Assembly (NCBI RefSeq): GCF_018595685.2
Contig: NZ_CP092334.1
Span: 2,260,001-2,324,000, forward strand
DNA: 64,000 nt
Source of the DNA: Flavihumibacter rivuli
GTDB taxonomy: Bacteria; Bacteroidota; Bacteroidia; Chitinophagales; Chitinophagaceae
Direction of reading: 5' to 3'
A model generated the notes under the pieces. It saw only the letters and a program-made list of their open reading frames with translations, was not told where the DNA came from and did no database searches. The stretch's first letter is position 1, and the number at the start of each line of letters is the position of its first letter. A program made the position numbers and the translations under genes. Positions 55,958 through 64,000 of this stretch are shown in pieces.

Positions 55958-56017
55958 ATGAGAAAAATATTCCTTTTTATGACCATCCTGCTGATGGCCA
56001 AATTGGCTACTGCATAG
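55958..56017 (+). pseudogene. Signal-peptide segment of the RidA-like gene, cut by an amber codon
   Basis: ATG at 55958 starts MRKIFLFMTILLMAKLATA followed by TAG (56015-56017). The frame then continues without break through DPEARLKE into the RidA-like domain at 56042. The stop lies exactly where a signal-peptidase site (ATA, then usually Gln) is expected; a CAG-to-TAG change would explain it. Confidence 0.75.
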
Positions 56018-56041
56018 GATCCTGAAGCAAGGCTCAAAGAG

Positions 56042-56473
56042 ATGGGCATCACCTTACCAGCACCATCCAAACCCTTAGCCAACTATGTCAGTGTGGTCAG
56101 GACAGGCAACTTATTGTTCCTGGCAGGTAAGGGACCCACCCGCTCCGATGGCAGTAATATCCAGGGTAAAGTGGGAAAGGACCTCAGTATTGAAGAGGGC
56201 TATGATGCCGCAAAACTCGTAGCTATCAATCACCTGGCGGTGTTGAAGGATTACCTGGGTGACCTGAAGAAAGTAAAAAGGATCGTGAAAGTGCTGGGCA
56301 TGGTAAACTGCGAACCCAGCTTTACCGACCAGCCCAAGGTCATGAACGGCTATTCCGATTTCATGGTGGCCATATTCGGGGAGAAAGGTAAACATGCCAG
56401 GTCAGCCGTAGGCATGTGCGCCCTGCCCATGAATATTGCCGTTGAAGCGGAAGTGATCGTGGAGGTTGAATAG
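56042..56473 (+). CDS. RidA/YjgF-family protein
   Basis: 143 residues of RidA fold (GITLPAPSKPLANYV, NLLFLAGKGPT, then ARSAVGMCALPMNIAVEAEV with the conserved Arg). Classical RidA hydrolyses reactive enamines/imines; this subgroup is less defined. Upstream in the same frame is a signal peptide ended by an amber codon, so the ancestral protein was exported. Translation from the internal ATG at 56042 would give a full cytosolic domain, or the gene may be dead. It ends the glpK-glpD-glpF unit. Confidence 0.7.
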   Translation: MGITLPAPSKPLANYVSVVRTGNLLFLAGKGPTRSDGSNIQGKVGKDLSIEEGYDAAKLVAINHLAVLKDYLGDLKKVKRIVKVLGMVNCEPSFTDQPKVMNGYSDFMVAIFGEKGKHARSAVGMCALPMNIAVEAEVIVEVE

Positions 56474-56481
56474 GCCTTCCC

Positions 56482-56724
56482 TCAGGGTTTAATACCCATT
56501 AGTGCCAGTATGGCCACCAAAGCCCATACCAGGTTCAACACCAGGTTGGGAAAGGCCTTCTTGCAATAAGTATAATAAGCCAGCAGTATACTGCCGATGA
56601 TATTCACCAACAAATAGACCGGTGAACCGGCATCCAATAACCTGAAGGCATTCAACATATAGGCGATCATTACAGATCCCCCACCCAGCCAGCCAATGAT
56701 TTCCAATAGCAGTTCTTTCTTCAT
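56482..56724 (-). CDS. Small membrane protein, CBU_0592-like
   Basis: 80 residues with three membrane helices. The pattern WLGGGSVMIAYMLNAFRLL, then LLVNIIGSILLAYYT and a final helix is what I associate with the CBU_0592 family of unknown function. It ends 8 bases from the convergent ridA-like gene. Confidence 0.75.
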   Translation of the reverse strand: MKKELLLEIIGWLGGGSVMIAYMLNAFRLLDAGSPVYLLVNIIGSILLAYYTYCKKAFPNLVLNLVWALVAILALMGIKP

Positions 56725-56779
56725 GAAGCTCTATTAAACAACTAATAATATACACCATAAACTTACTGCAACCAGAAAC

Positions 56780-56815
56780 AAAAAGCCGGACCATCTTCTG
56801 CTGGTCCGGCTTTTT
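56780..56815. terminator. Terminator after the TraB-domain gene
   Basis: A perfect 13-base stem (56780-56792 with 56803-56815), GC-rich core AGCCGGACC, loop of 10 bases, with A/T tracts on both sides. It follows the minus-strand stop at 56833. Confidence 0.85.
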
Positions 56816-56832
56816 CATTCATGAACCATCCA

Positions 56833-59800
56833 TCAATTGTTCTCGAGCAGCCTGGCCAATTGCCTTTCAATATCCTCCTCATCCAATTGCTCAGTGATGT
56901 ACATACTTACAATATCCTTGTATTCTGTAGTAAGCGCTTCCTTTGGTAAATAGGGGCCTACAATCCCGAGATAAACCTCTTTCCCTTCCCCTTCGATAAA
57001 CTCCACCTTGTAGGTATAGAACTTTCTCAGTTTCCCTTTATAGAAGTACTCGATCTCTTTCAGGAAACTGATCTTCTCTGGATAATAGTCCTCTTCAGAA
57101 AGCATCTCTGAAAGTATGCTCTGCGACAAATGCCTTTGGGACTTATACGCCTGGGGGAATAATGATAACTTGTTTTGTTTCTTCAGTTGATCATATAGCA
57201 GTACCCGATAATCATCACTTTTTGCAAGGGACAGCAACCAGGAAGGCTCAACTGGTTTACCTGCCTTCAAAAGGGCAATAACAGCTGTATATTGAACATT
57301 GATCTCTTTAGAAGCCGCAAATGCCCTTACCATTCCTGCACTTTTCGGATCTCCCAAACGCAGGAAGAGGTCGCAGATATCACCAACCTGGCTGGGGTAA
57401 TAGCCTTCTTTTTTCATTTCCGCCTGTTGCCTGGAAACCCAGGCATGTAACTGCGGCACCAATGGTTTGATACCTGTAAGACTTACAATATTGCTGTCAA
57501 GCATTTTCACCAATAGACCCGGCATCACCCTAACGAAAAGGGTATCCCTGGCATAGGTTTTCAAACCCGGCGCCAACTGCTTCAGCAGATCAGTTGAATC
57601 AGCAATTGAATTGTAGAAACTCCATGGCAAGCCCTTTTTGGGCAGGCCGCCATCCATTAATCCGGTCAATAGTTGGTAAGACTCAGCAGTATTCATCTTG
57701 GCCAGCAGGGACAAAAGGGGATACTCCAATTCAGGATTCCTTTCCCTGACCTGCCCATAATGTTGCCTGATGAATGAGATGGTAGAAGTATCTGCTACAT
57801 CAGCAACTTTTTCCACCACCTTATCGTGTGTGCAATAAACTTTATCATCGAAATCCGCATAAGGATAAAGCAATGCCTTATGAAGCAGGGGCAGATCATC
57901 CTTTGAGAATTTGGCGGTACCTAATGATTCGCTTGCTTCCGTGAAAATAGCAGAATCTGGTACAAGGAGATCATTCAGTAATAGCTGCGCCTTGGAACCA
58001 ACATAGGTTCCTTTCCCTGCATCATGGATAGGGCGAATGCTTTCGAAAATGCTGCGATAAGCAGGCATCTCCAACACTTCCCTGGGACCATGGGTATACA
58101 AAGTGTACAAGGTATCCCCATTGGTAAAGAATCGCATCTTCTTGAGGACGTGGGTCCCTTCCTCGCTCATCAGTATCTCTGCAGCAGACCTGTCCTTCAA
58201 CTTATGCAGGGTATAATCAAGTAACGTATTGGAGTAACCTGCAAAAGCTTCTGATTGTTCCCTCAGGTAGGCCGTATCCGAATTGGTCCAGTAATATTTC
58301 CCTATAATATCCTTATCCAGGTAGAAGGTAAGGGATGCCAAACTATCGTACATGGAATAACGAATCGTTCTACTCTCTTCATCCACTGGCAGCACTGCAA
58401 AATCATTGGGCGATCTCAATTGGAAGTTTCCAACCTTGTCTGCTATCTCCCGAAGTTTCGGTGAGGAATAAGGAATGAAATTGATGCTATTGATAAACCT
58501 GTCAATATCCTTGTCCAAACCTTTGTTGGGGTAATAGCCTGCTATGACCAGGTATCGCTGGTTGCCCCTGTTGATCACCTTCATCCTGTTCAGGATCTTC
58601 TCACCATTATCGCTAATGGAAAACAATGCATCACAGTAAGGATAGCCCTGGAATTTCCCTTGCTGGCTGGATAACAATTCATAGCCATCATTCTTCAATA
58701 CATTCCCTATGATACTTTCAAAGTAGGTGGAGTCTGCACCTGAATAAAAACCTTGTTTGGACCGGTAAGTATTAATCTGGAAAAAGCTCTGGCTTTTCAT
58801 ATCCAGGCCGGAGAAAGTTTTAACCAGCCACATACTATCACTATCACCCTTCCGCTCGGTCAGTGGTACAGGGGTTTCGATGGTTAGCAGGTCATCTTTT
58901 AGCTCAACTTTATTCCAACCCCTGATGGCGGATGGTGCAGGGTTCCTCAACACCTTGAAGGATGTCAGGAACTGCTTAAGCTCTGCCGACTGCAATCCAT
59001 TCTCCCTGAGTGAGAAAGCGATGGCCATAACCATCCTGTCATTCAATGCCTGTAACCGGACGTGACCAAATCCATCATTGGTCCTGATCTTTAAATACCT
59101 TCCACGGTAGGATCCATCGCTGATAACCGAATCCTTTAAAACATCCCCATTCGATTTGAAATTCTCCCGGACACTATTGTATAGGGAATCAGCATCCATG
59201 TTATCCAAACCCGGCATCATAACATTCCCGATAAGGAAGACACTCATGCTGAAGAAATCAAAGCTCGCCTTCATGCCATTCACCAAAGGATTGATATTGG
59301 TGGAAATGGGGCCGCCTGGCATCCTTACCATTACGATACTATCGGCATCATAGACAGGTTTCCAATTGGTTGTCCGGGGAAAACTTGTATAAGCTTCAGG
59401 TGCGATCTTCTTCGATGACAGGACAGGCTCAACCGTAAATCCGCGATTACGCATCAACGTTATCAACCCGGAATCACCCGGCAAATGGGCTGCCCCCACT
59501 GCAAAAAAACAAGTCCGGATAGCGGCCAGACTGTCCATCCTTCTGGCCATCTTTACATTACGTTTTACCAGGTTGAAATCATTGACATTCCCACCCATTT
59601 CCTTGATATAGGTATCGATATTACCGATCTTCTCTGAAGCATAAAGGGAAATGAACTTTTCCAGTTCTGCTTTCTTCTCAGAATCATCGGACGTTATATC
59701 CTTAACTGCGGTGAGGAGGTCTGTACCCCCTTCCAGCCCTAATTGGTCCTCCATATCCTCAATACCACCAACCCATTTGCCCTGCCTGTTGGCCAGGTCA

Positions 59801-60285
59801 TACAGGTAGATATCCACAAACGTGCTCATGTCATCCGGCTTGCTCTGGCGGTATACCCATCCTTCAGAATAATTCCTGACCTCCTTAACAGTGATCTCAC
59901 CCAGTTTCTTCCTGAAGATCTTTTCCAGCGCAGCTTTATAAGGCTTCAATACCGCTGGTGACAACTTGCTGGTAAGGAGCATATCATCCCCATCCTCACC
60001 ATTATTGAAAACCCCTTCCATCATTGAGTTGGCCATGGAGGGAATATCCAGTTCTGTAGCCAACCCTTCGCATTGCTCAATACTTTGGTAAACGGAATCA
60101 CCAAAGAAGAAGAGCCGCCTGTCGGAGAGGTGCATGGTACCATACATGTAGGAAGGCCTGGAAAGCCCCTTACCAGATATACGCCACAATAATGTTGGGG
60201 GATATTTTTCCTGGGCTGTTATTAGTCCGGGACAAAGGAAAAAGAGTCCAAGGAAGAGGACAAGGCTACGATACAGCATTTTCAT
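56833..60285 (-). CDS. Giant TraB/GumN-domain exported protein with long C-terminal region
   Basis: 1150 residues from the ATG at 60285, with ATG two codons later also possible. Signal peptide LVLFLGLFFLCPGLITAQ. Residues about 25-290 are a TraB/GumN (Tiki-like) domain: YMYGTMHLSDRR near the start and FFAVGAAHLPGDSGLITLMRNRG near its end, which carry the two GxxH-type motifs. TraB/Tiki domains include metalloproteases. The remaining 850 residues include a beta-rich part and, from about 780, alternating helices of HEAT-repeat type. Usual TraB proteins are about 300 residues, so this is a large fusion. Role unknown. Confidence 0.85.
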   Translation of the reverse strand: MKMLYRSLVLFLGLFFLCPGLITAQEKYPPTLLWRISGKGLSRPSYMYGTMHLSDRRLFFFGDSVYQSIEQCEGLATELDIPSMANSMMEGVFNNGEDGDDMLLTSKLSPAVLKPYKAALEKIFRKKLGEITVKEVRNYSEGWVYRQSKPDDMSTFVDIYLYDLANRQGKWVGGIEDMEDQLGLEGGTDLLTAVKDITSDDSEKKAELEKFISLYASEKIGNIDTYIKEMGGNVNDFNLVKRNVKMARRMDSLAAIRTCFFAVGAAHLPGDSGLITLMRNRGFTVEPVLSSKKIAPEAYTSFPRTTNWKPVYDADSIVMVRMPGGPISTNINPLVNGMKASFDFFSMSVFLIGNVMMPGLDNMDADSLYNSVRENFKSNGDVLKDSVISDGSYRGRYLKIRTNDGFGHVRLQALNDRMVMAIAFSLRENGLQSAELKQFLTSFKVLRNPAPSAIRGWNKVELKDDLLTIETPVPLTERKGDSDSMWLVKTFSGLDMKSQSFFQINTYRSKQGFYSGADSTYFESIIGNVLKNDGYELLSSQQGKFQGYPYCDALFSISDNGEKILNRMKVINRGNQRYLVIAGYYPNKGLDKDIDRFINSINFIPYSSPKLREIADKVGNFQLRSPNDFAVLPVDEESRTIRYSMYDSLASLTFYLDKDIIGKYYWTNSDTAYLREQSEAFAGYSNTLLDYTLHKLKDRSAAEILMSEEGTHVLKKMRFFTNGDTLYTLYTHGPREVLEMPAYRSIFESIRPIHDAGKGTYVGSKAQLLLNDLLVPDSAIFTEASESLGTAKFSKDDLPLLHKALLYPYADFDDKVYCTHDKVVEKVADVADTSTISFIRQHYGQVRERNPELEYPLLSLLAKMNTAESYQLLTGLMDGGLPKKGLPWSFYNSIADSTDLLKQLAPGLKTYARDTLFVRVMPGLLVKMLDSNIVSLTGIKPLVPQLHAWVSRQQAEMKKEGYYPSQVGDICDLFLRLGDPKSAGMVRAFAASKEINVQYTAVIALLKAGKPVEPSWLLSLAKSDDYRVLLYDQLKKQNKLSLFPQAYKSQRHLSQSILSEMLSEEDYYPEKISFLKEIEYFYKGKLRKFYTYKVEFIEGEGKEVYLGIVGPYLPKEALTTEYKDIVSMYITEQLDEEDIERQLARLLENN

Positions 60286-60346
60286 ACTCCGGGTTATGCC
60301 TGACAAAATAGGGAGAACCCGGTAATTCTAAAAGCCCGCAGGGTGA

Positions 60347-61534
60347 TTATTTTACCTCTTCTTGCAGCACTTCCAGCAGGATGGAACAGGCTTTCCGGAT
60401 CTCTTTCTTCGAAATGGTCAATGGCGGTGCAATGCGCAGGCAATTGGCCGCGAAGAGAAACCAGTCCGTCAACACCCCTTTCTCAATACAACGATCGATT
60501 ACCTTTTTATTGGTCTCAAAACTATCAAAGACCACTGCCATCAGCAAGCCCCTGGAGCGGACCGCCTGTATCCTGGGATGCACCAACAGCTGCCTGAACA
60601 GCACTTCCTTCTCATTTACGGATGCTACCAATTCTTCATCGAGCAGGTATTCCATTGCCGCTAACCCGGCAGCGCAGCAAACGGGATGTCCACCAAAAGT
60701 TGTAATATGGCCAAGCACCGGGTTCTCCGTAAAGGCATCCATGAGTTGTTTACCCGCCACAAAGGCACCAAGGGGCATTCCTCCACCCAATGCCTTCCCC
60801 AGCAATACCACATCCGGCACCACCCCAAAATGCTCGAAGCCCCATAATTTTCCAGTACGGCCAAAACCAGTCTGGATCTCGTCCATGATCAGCAAGGTGC
60901 CGGTCTCGGTACAGCGTTTACGGATCGCGGTTATCCACTCCCTTAATGGGGCATGTACGCCCCGCTCCGCCTGGATGGTCTCCATGATCACGCAGGCGGT
61001 ACGCTCTGTTATCCTGTCGATCACAGCCGGATCATTATATTCAAGGTGAAGGATACCCGGCAACAGGGGGCGGTAGGCATTTCGCCAATATTCATCACCA
61101 ATGATGCTTAGTGCTCCCTGTGTGGAACCGTGGTAGGACTGGTTGAAGGCAATGATCTCCGGCCGGTTGGTCACCCTTTTGGCCAGCTTCATTGCACCTT
61201 CCGTGGCCTCGGCTCCTGAGTTGGTGAAATACACGCAGTTGAGGCTTTCGGGCATATGCTTCGCGATCATCCTGGCATACTGTACCTGTGGCGCTTCCAC
61301 AAATTCCCCATACACCAGGAGATGCAGGTAATCCTCCGATTGTTTACGGATAGCCTTCAGTACCCTGGGATTGCAATGTCCCACATTGCAGACGCTGATA
61401 CCGGCGATCAGGTCGAGGTATTTCTTCCCATTACGGTCTTCCATCACCGTACCTTTTGCCTTTACGATCTCCAATGCCAGGGGAGCCGGGGAGGTTTGTG
61501 CCACATGCCTGAGGAATAACTGTCGCTGGTTCAT
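60347..61534 (-). CDS. Class III PLP-dependent aminotransferase
   Basis: 395 residues from the ATG at 61534 (MNQRQLFLRHVAQTSP). The class III signature LLIMDEIQTGFGRTGKLWGFEHFGVVPD is split around the cofactor Asp (about residue 225), with the PLP lysine in LLGKALGGGMPLG. Close in form to acetylornithine, ornithine or 4-aminobutyrate aminotransferases. No arginine genes are adjacent, so the substrate is open. An exact -7 box precedes it. Confidence 0.9.
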   Translation of the reverse strand: MNQRQLFLRHVAQTSPAPLALEIVKAKGTVMEDRNGKKYLDLIAGISVCNVGHCNPRVLKAIRKQSEDYLHLLVYGEFVEAPQVQYARMIAKHMPESLNCVYFTNSGAEATEGAMKLAKRVTNRPEIIAFNQSYHGSTQGALSIIGDEYWRNAYRPLLPGILHLEYNDPAVIDRITERTACVIMETIQAERGVHAPLREWITAIRKRCTETGTLLIMDEIQTGFGRTGKLWGFEHFGVVPDVVLLGKALGGGMPLGAFVAGKQLMDAFTENPVLGHITTFGGHPVCCAAGLAAMEYLLDEELVASVNEKEVLFRQLLVHPRIQAVRSRGLLMAVVFDSFETNKKVIDRCIEKGVLTDWFLFAANCLRIAPPLTISKKEIRKACSILLEVLQEEVK

Positions 61535-61555
61535 ATTTCCTATCGCCTTAGGCAG

Positions 61556-61563
61556 CAAAGATA
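61556..61563 (-). promoter_or_regulatory. -7 promoter box of the class III aminotransferase
   Basis: On the minus strand TATCTTTG, identical to the glyS box, ends 21 bases before the ATG at 61534. Confidence 0.6.
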
Positions 61564-61626
61564 GGCAAAGCGGCATGGAGCAACTATAGCGGCAAAGCCC
61601 TAAATTGCCAATCAAATCACCAAGCC

Positions 61627-62160
61627 ATGCCATTGATCCTGCATGTTGAAGGGGTTTATCCCCAGTTCGGAAATGATTGTTTCATCGCCCCCAATGCCAC
61701 GATCGTTGGCGATGTGATCATGGGTGACCAGTGCAGTATCTGGTTCAACGCGGTGGTACGCGGGGATGTGAACAGCATCAGGATGGGCAACAAGGTGAAT
61801 GTGCAGGATGGCGCTGTGATCCATGCCACCTACCAGAAAACGCAGGCTATCATTGGCAATAATGTTTCCATCGGCCACAATGCCATCGTACATGGCTGTA
61901 CCATCCATGATAATGTACTGGTAGGCATGGGATCCATCGTTATGGATAATGCCGTAGTGCACAGCAATACCATTATTGCAGCAGGGGCGGTAGTACTGGA
62001 AGGAACGGTCTGTGAAGCGGGCAGCATTTACGCCGGGGTTCCGGCTAAAAAAGTGAAGGATATCTCCGAGGAACTGATCAGCGGGGAGATCAACCGGATC
62101 GCCAACAACTATATCCGCTATTCCGGGTGGTTCAAAGACCAGGTAGCAGATAAGGGATAA
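61627..62160 (+). CDS. Gamma carbonic anhydrase family protein
   Basis: 177 residues of left-handed beta-helix hexapeptide repeats. Metal-ligand histidines are seen in AVIHATY and IGHNAIVHGC, and VRGDVNSI carries the conserved Arg-Asp. Members hydrate carbon dioxide or act as acyltransferase-like proteins (YrdA, PaaY); activity is not certain from sequence. Divergent from the aminotransferase. Confidence 0.9.
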   Translation: MPLILHVEGVYPQFGNDCFIAPNATIVGDVIMGDQCSIWFNAVVRGDVNSIRMGNKVNVQDGAVIHATYQKTQAIIGNNVSIGHNAIVHGCTIHDNVLVGMGSIVMDNAVVHSNTIIAAGAVVLEGTVCEAGSIYAGVPAKKVKDISEELISGEINRIANNYIRYSGWFKDQVADKG

Positions 62161-62289
62161 TCCTTCCCTTACCAGACAATAGGGCCCCGGGTAAACATTT
62201 AACCTTTTATACGCATGGCCCATCCCTCAACCTAACCATCTGGCATAATTTTTTTATTGATTTGGCGTTATACTTTAAAAAGAACCCTG

Positions 62290-62457
62290 ATGAACTTCAG
62301 AAAACTGTCCATTTTGTTCGTTGCCATTGGTTTTGTAACCCTTGCTTCCTGCAGTGCTTCAAAGAAAGGTGGTTGTCCGGCTAACGGAAAAGCTGTAGGC
62401 GCAGAAAGGATCTTAGCCGGGGAGAAAGTTCCCAAGGCCAAGAAGTTCAAGGCATGA
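62290..62457 (+). CDS. Very small lipoprotein
   Basis: 55 residues from the ATG at 62290 (MNFRKLSILFVAIGFVTLASC). Lipobox TLASC; the mature part is about 35 residues, rich in Lys and Gly, with one Cys (KKGGCPANGKAVG). No family recognised. It starts 129 bases after the carbonic anhydrase-like gene; TATACTTTA about 20 bases upstream loosely resembles a -7 box. Confidence 0.7.
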   Translation: MNFRKLSILFVAIGFVTLASCSASKKGGCPANGKAVGAERILAGEKVPKAKKFKA

Positions 62458-62495
62458 CCCCGGACAGCCCGAGCCCGTAACCCAAATCCTACCAT

Positions 62496-62828
62496 ATGTG
62501 TCCCCTCATTCACCGCAATGCCGGTTATACCGAAGCAGTAATTGACGAGGATGGCGGCCTTAAACGTTTTTACGAAGTTGCCAACCTGCTGGTCGATGGA
62601 TTGAAGATCCGCTTCTCCAGCAAACTGGATGATTTCGATTCCCTGATCTGGGACTTCCTATACAAAGGGCATCCGCTCAGCCTGCAATACAATATCTATA
62701 CTGGAATTGTGCTCTACCCCAAGGAAACAAAGGCGGCCGTTAAGACAGATAATAAAGCTGTGGAAGAAGTAGCCAGCTTTCTGGAATCCCAGTTGATGGT
62801 GAATACAGCCAAGCGGTTTATTTCCTGA
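62496..62828 (+). CDS. Conserved-looking cytoplasmic protein, function unknown
   Basis: 110 residues, no signal peptide or membrane helix. Mixed alpha/beta: a helix (GGLKRFYEVANLLVDGL), a central strand pair (YKGHPLSLQYNIYTGIVLYP) and a C-terminal helix. Codon use resembles neighbours and the frame lies 38 bases after the small lipoprotein. The family is not recognised. Confidence 0.7.
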   Translation: MCPLIHRNAGYTEAVIDEDGGLKRFYEVANLLVDGLKIRFSSKLDDFDSLIWDFLYKGHPLSLQYNIYTGIVLYPKETKAAVKTDNKAVEEVASFLESQLMVNTAKRFIS

Positions 62829-62845
62829 TAGCTACTTAATGTTTA

Positions 62846-63772
62846 TCAGTACTGCTTTTCATCGATACTATCCAGTATCATGCAGTAACTGACATAACGA
62901 TCGGGATGAAGTTTCCCATCCTGGACTGCCTGTTTAACAGCGCAGCCCGGCTCATTCATGTGCAGGCAATTGTTGAACTGGCATTCCTGCAAGAGGTCGC
63001 GCATTTCCGGAAAATAGTGCGATAGCTCCTGGCGACTGATACCCACCAGGCCAAGCTCCCTTATACCAGGGGTATCTATTATTGCTCCACCTGTTGGGAG
63101 GTCGAACATTTCAGCAAAGGTGGTGGTATGCAAACCCTTTCCGCTCCAGCCGCTCACTTCCTGGGTCTTCAGGGAAAACTCCGGGAAGACCGCATTGATA
63201 AAGGTTGATTTACCCACACCGGAATGTCCGGAGATCAGGGTAGTCTTGTCTTTGAGCAAGGCCTTCACTTCTTCCACCCCCCTGCCATCCTTCACACTCA
63301 TCAAAACAGTCTTATACCCAACAGACTCATACATCTCCTCCCATTCGGCATACTTCTCAATATCCTTCTCCTTGTAGATATCTGCCTTGTTGAAGACAAT
63401 AATGGCGGGAATATGATAGGCTTCAGCGGTGATCAGGAACCTGTCCAGGAAACCCTGTGAGGTCCTTGGCTCCCGAATGGTGGCAAACAGCAAGGCCTGA
63501 TCGAGATTGGAAGCGATGATATGATGGGCAACTTTTTTGTGGGGCGAAGTGCGGGCGATATAGTTGGAACGGTCATGGATCTCCGTGATGATGGCAGTCT
63601 TCTCATGGTCCTGCTCCAACTCCACTTCCACCCAATCGCCAACAGCCACGGGATTGGTAGAAGAAAGTCCTTCGATCTTGAACACGCCTTTTATCCGGGC
63701 ATTATAGAACTTCCCATCTTCCCCTTTCACGGAATACCAGCTACCGGTAGATTTGTACACTCTTGCCTTCAT
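62846..63772 (-). CDS. rsgA: Small ribosomal subunit biogenesis GTPase RsgA
   Basis: 308 residues. Circularly permuted GTPase that helps mature the 30S subunit. OB-fold N-terminus, then NKAD (G4, about residue 120) before the P-loop SGHSGVGKST (about residue 183) and DTPG (G3), the diagnostic order. The C-terminal zinc finger CQFNNCLHMNEPGC is intact. It is convergent with the unknown 110-residue gene (17 bases apart). Confidence 0.96.
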   Translation of the reverse strand: MKARVYKSTGSWYSVKGEDGKFYNARIKGVFKIEGLSSTNPVAVGDWVEVELEQDHEKTAIITEIHDRSNYIARTSPHKKVAHHIIASNLDQALLFATIREPRTSQGFLDRFLITAEAYHIPAIIVFNKADIYKEKDIEKYAEWEEMYESVGYKTVLMSVKDGRGVEEVKALLKDKTTLISGHSGVGKSTFINAVFPEFSLKTQEVSGWSGKGLHTTTFAEMFDLPTGGAIIDTPGIRELGLVGISRQELSHYFPEMRDLLQECQFNNCLHMNEPGCAVKQAVQDGKLHPDRYVSYCMILDSIDEKQY

Positions 63773-63811
63773 GTTTCGCTCACATTGGCACGAAAGTACA
63801 GCATTAAATGC

Positions 63812-64000
63812 TTACGGGAACCTGCGCAGAACAGTAAATCGCAACAGCCATTCCAGGAAGAGAAAGGCCAGTGCAGCAATGGCCAGGGGATGGAAGCGCT
63901 CTGTATAACGTCGAAGCGCGGCTACTTCGAAAACCGATTTCTCCAACCTGTCGATCTCGGCATAGATATTTTCCAACCCTTCATTGTCTTTGGCCCTGAA
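63812..64000 (-). CDS. C-terminal end of a probable VWA/Bat-type membrane protein (cut by window edge)
   Basis: The last 62 residues only, ending LLRFTVLRRFP before a TAA at 63812-63814. A helical part (NIYAEIDRLEKS) precedes the terminal membrane helix (LAIAALAFLFLEWLL). This resembles the C-terminus of BatA/BatB-like von Willebrand A domain proteins of Bacteroidota. The VWA domain itself lies outside the window, so the assignment is tentative. Confidence 0.6.
   Translation of the reverse strand, partial: FRAKDNEGLENIYAEIDRLEKSVFEVAALRRYTERFHPLAIAALAFLFLEWLLRFTVLRRFP

Overview
The window looks like a chromosomal segment of a Bacteroidota bacterium, most probably of the Chitinophagaceae (family placement is inference). 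Supporting signs are a fused MurF-alanine racemase, GldF/GldG, a type IX secretion C-terminal sorting domain, DUF5686 and TolB-like outer-membrane proteins, no clear Shine-Dalgarno pattern, and at least ten start codons preceded by an exact Bacteroidota -7 promoter box (TAnnTTTG). Base composition looks even and most of the window is core housekeeping DNA. No tRNA, rRNA, CRISPR array, prophage or intact insertion sequence was seen.

Layout. 1-1566 (minus): edge-truncated polysaccharide deacetylase and a secreted ARPP-1-like protein. 1725-8159: gltX, aldo/keto reductase, stand-alone cobalamin-binding subunit, cupin, enoyl-CoA hydratase, fumC. 8206-9228: first repeat region. 9229-16435 (minus): lipoprotein, lspA, murF-alr, terC, gldG, gldF. 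16730-18804 (minus): iscS-iscU-iscA, with methylmalonyl-CoA epimerase divergent. 19410-21798 (minus): acpP-fabF-rnc. 21985-27802: GNAT, HAD phosphatase, lipoprotein, mfd. 27954-32623: large T9SS-exported Asp-box protein, flavin reductase, two paralogous one-TM coiled-coil proteins. 32690-37341: glyS, MazG-like, dtd, arfB, then an MbnP/MbnH-like pair. 37526-43955: coiled-coil secreted protein, flippase, metallo-beta-lactamase, TolB-like/barrel protein. 43956-45983: second repeat region with a broken REP-associated transposase. 45984-49312 (minus): dgkA, creD, its probable regulator, and a membrane protein. 49430-56473: DUF5686 protein, then glpK-glpD-glpF-ridA. 56482-64000: small membrane protein, giant TraB-domain protein, class III aminotransferase, gamma carbonic anhydrase, small lipoprotein, unknown protein, rsgA, and the end of a VWA/Bat-type protein.

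The most unusual content is the REP-like system. Nine hairpins of one type (arms CCCGTTG/CAACGGG, inner GTC/GAC, one bulged base, ATAA loop) occur in two regions. In the second region they are joined by six inverted relatives (arms GCTGTTG/CAACAGC, inner GTG/CAC). The base differences between the two types are paired, so the fold is conserved. The second region also holds a RAYT-family transposase gene with a single in-frame TGA where a Trp codon is expected. Both regions lie between convergent genes.

Other notable points: an amber codon exactly at the expected signal-peptidase site of a RidA-like protein; two near-identical palindromic operators in front of the two transcription units around the CreD regulator; an in-frame membrane domain fused to CreD; and -7 boxes only 4-7 bases from the ATG of gltX, glyS, gldF and a DUF5686 gene, implying leaderless or nearly leaderless mRNAs.
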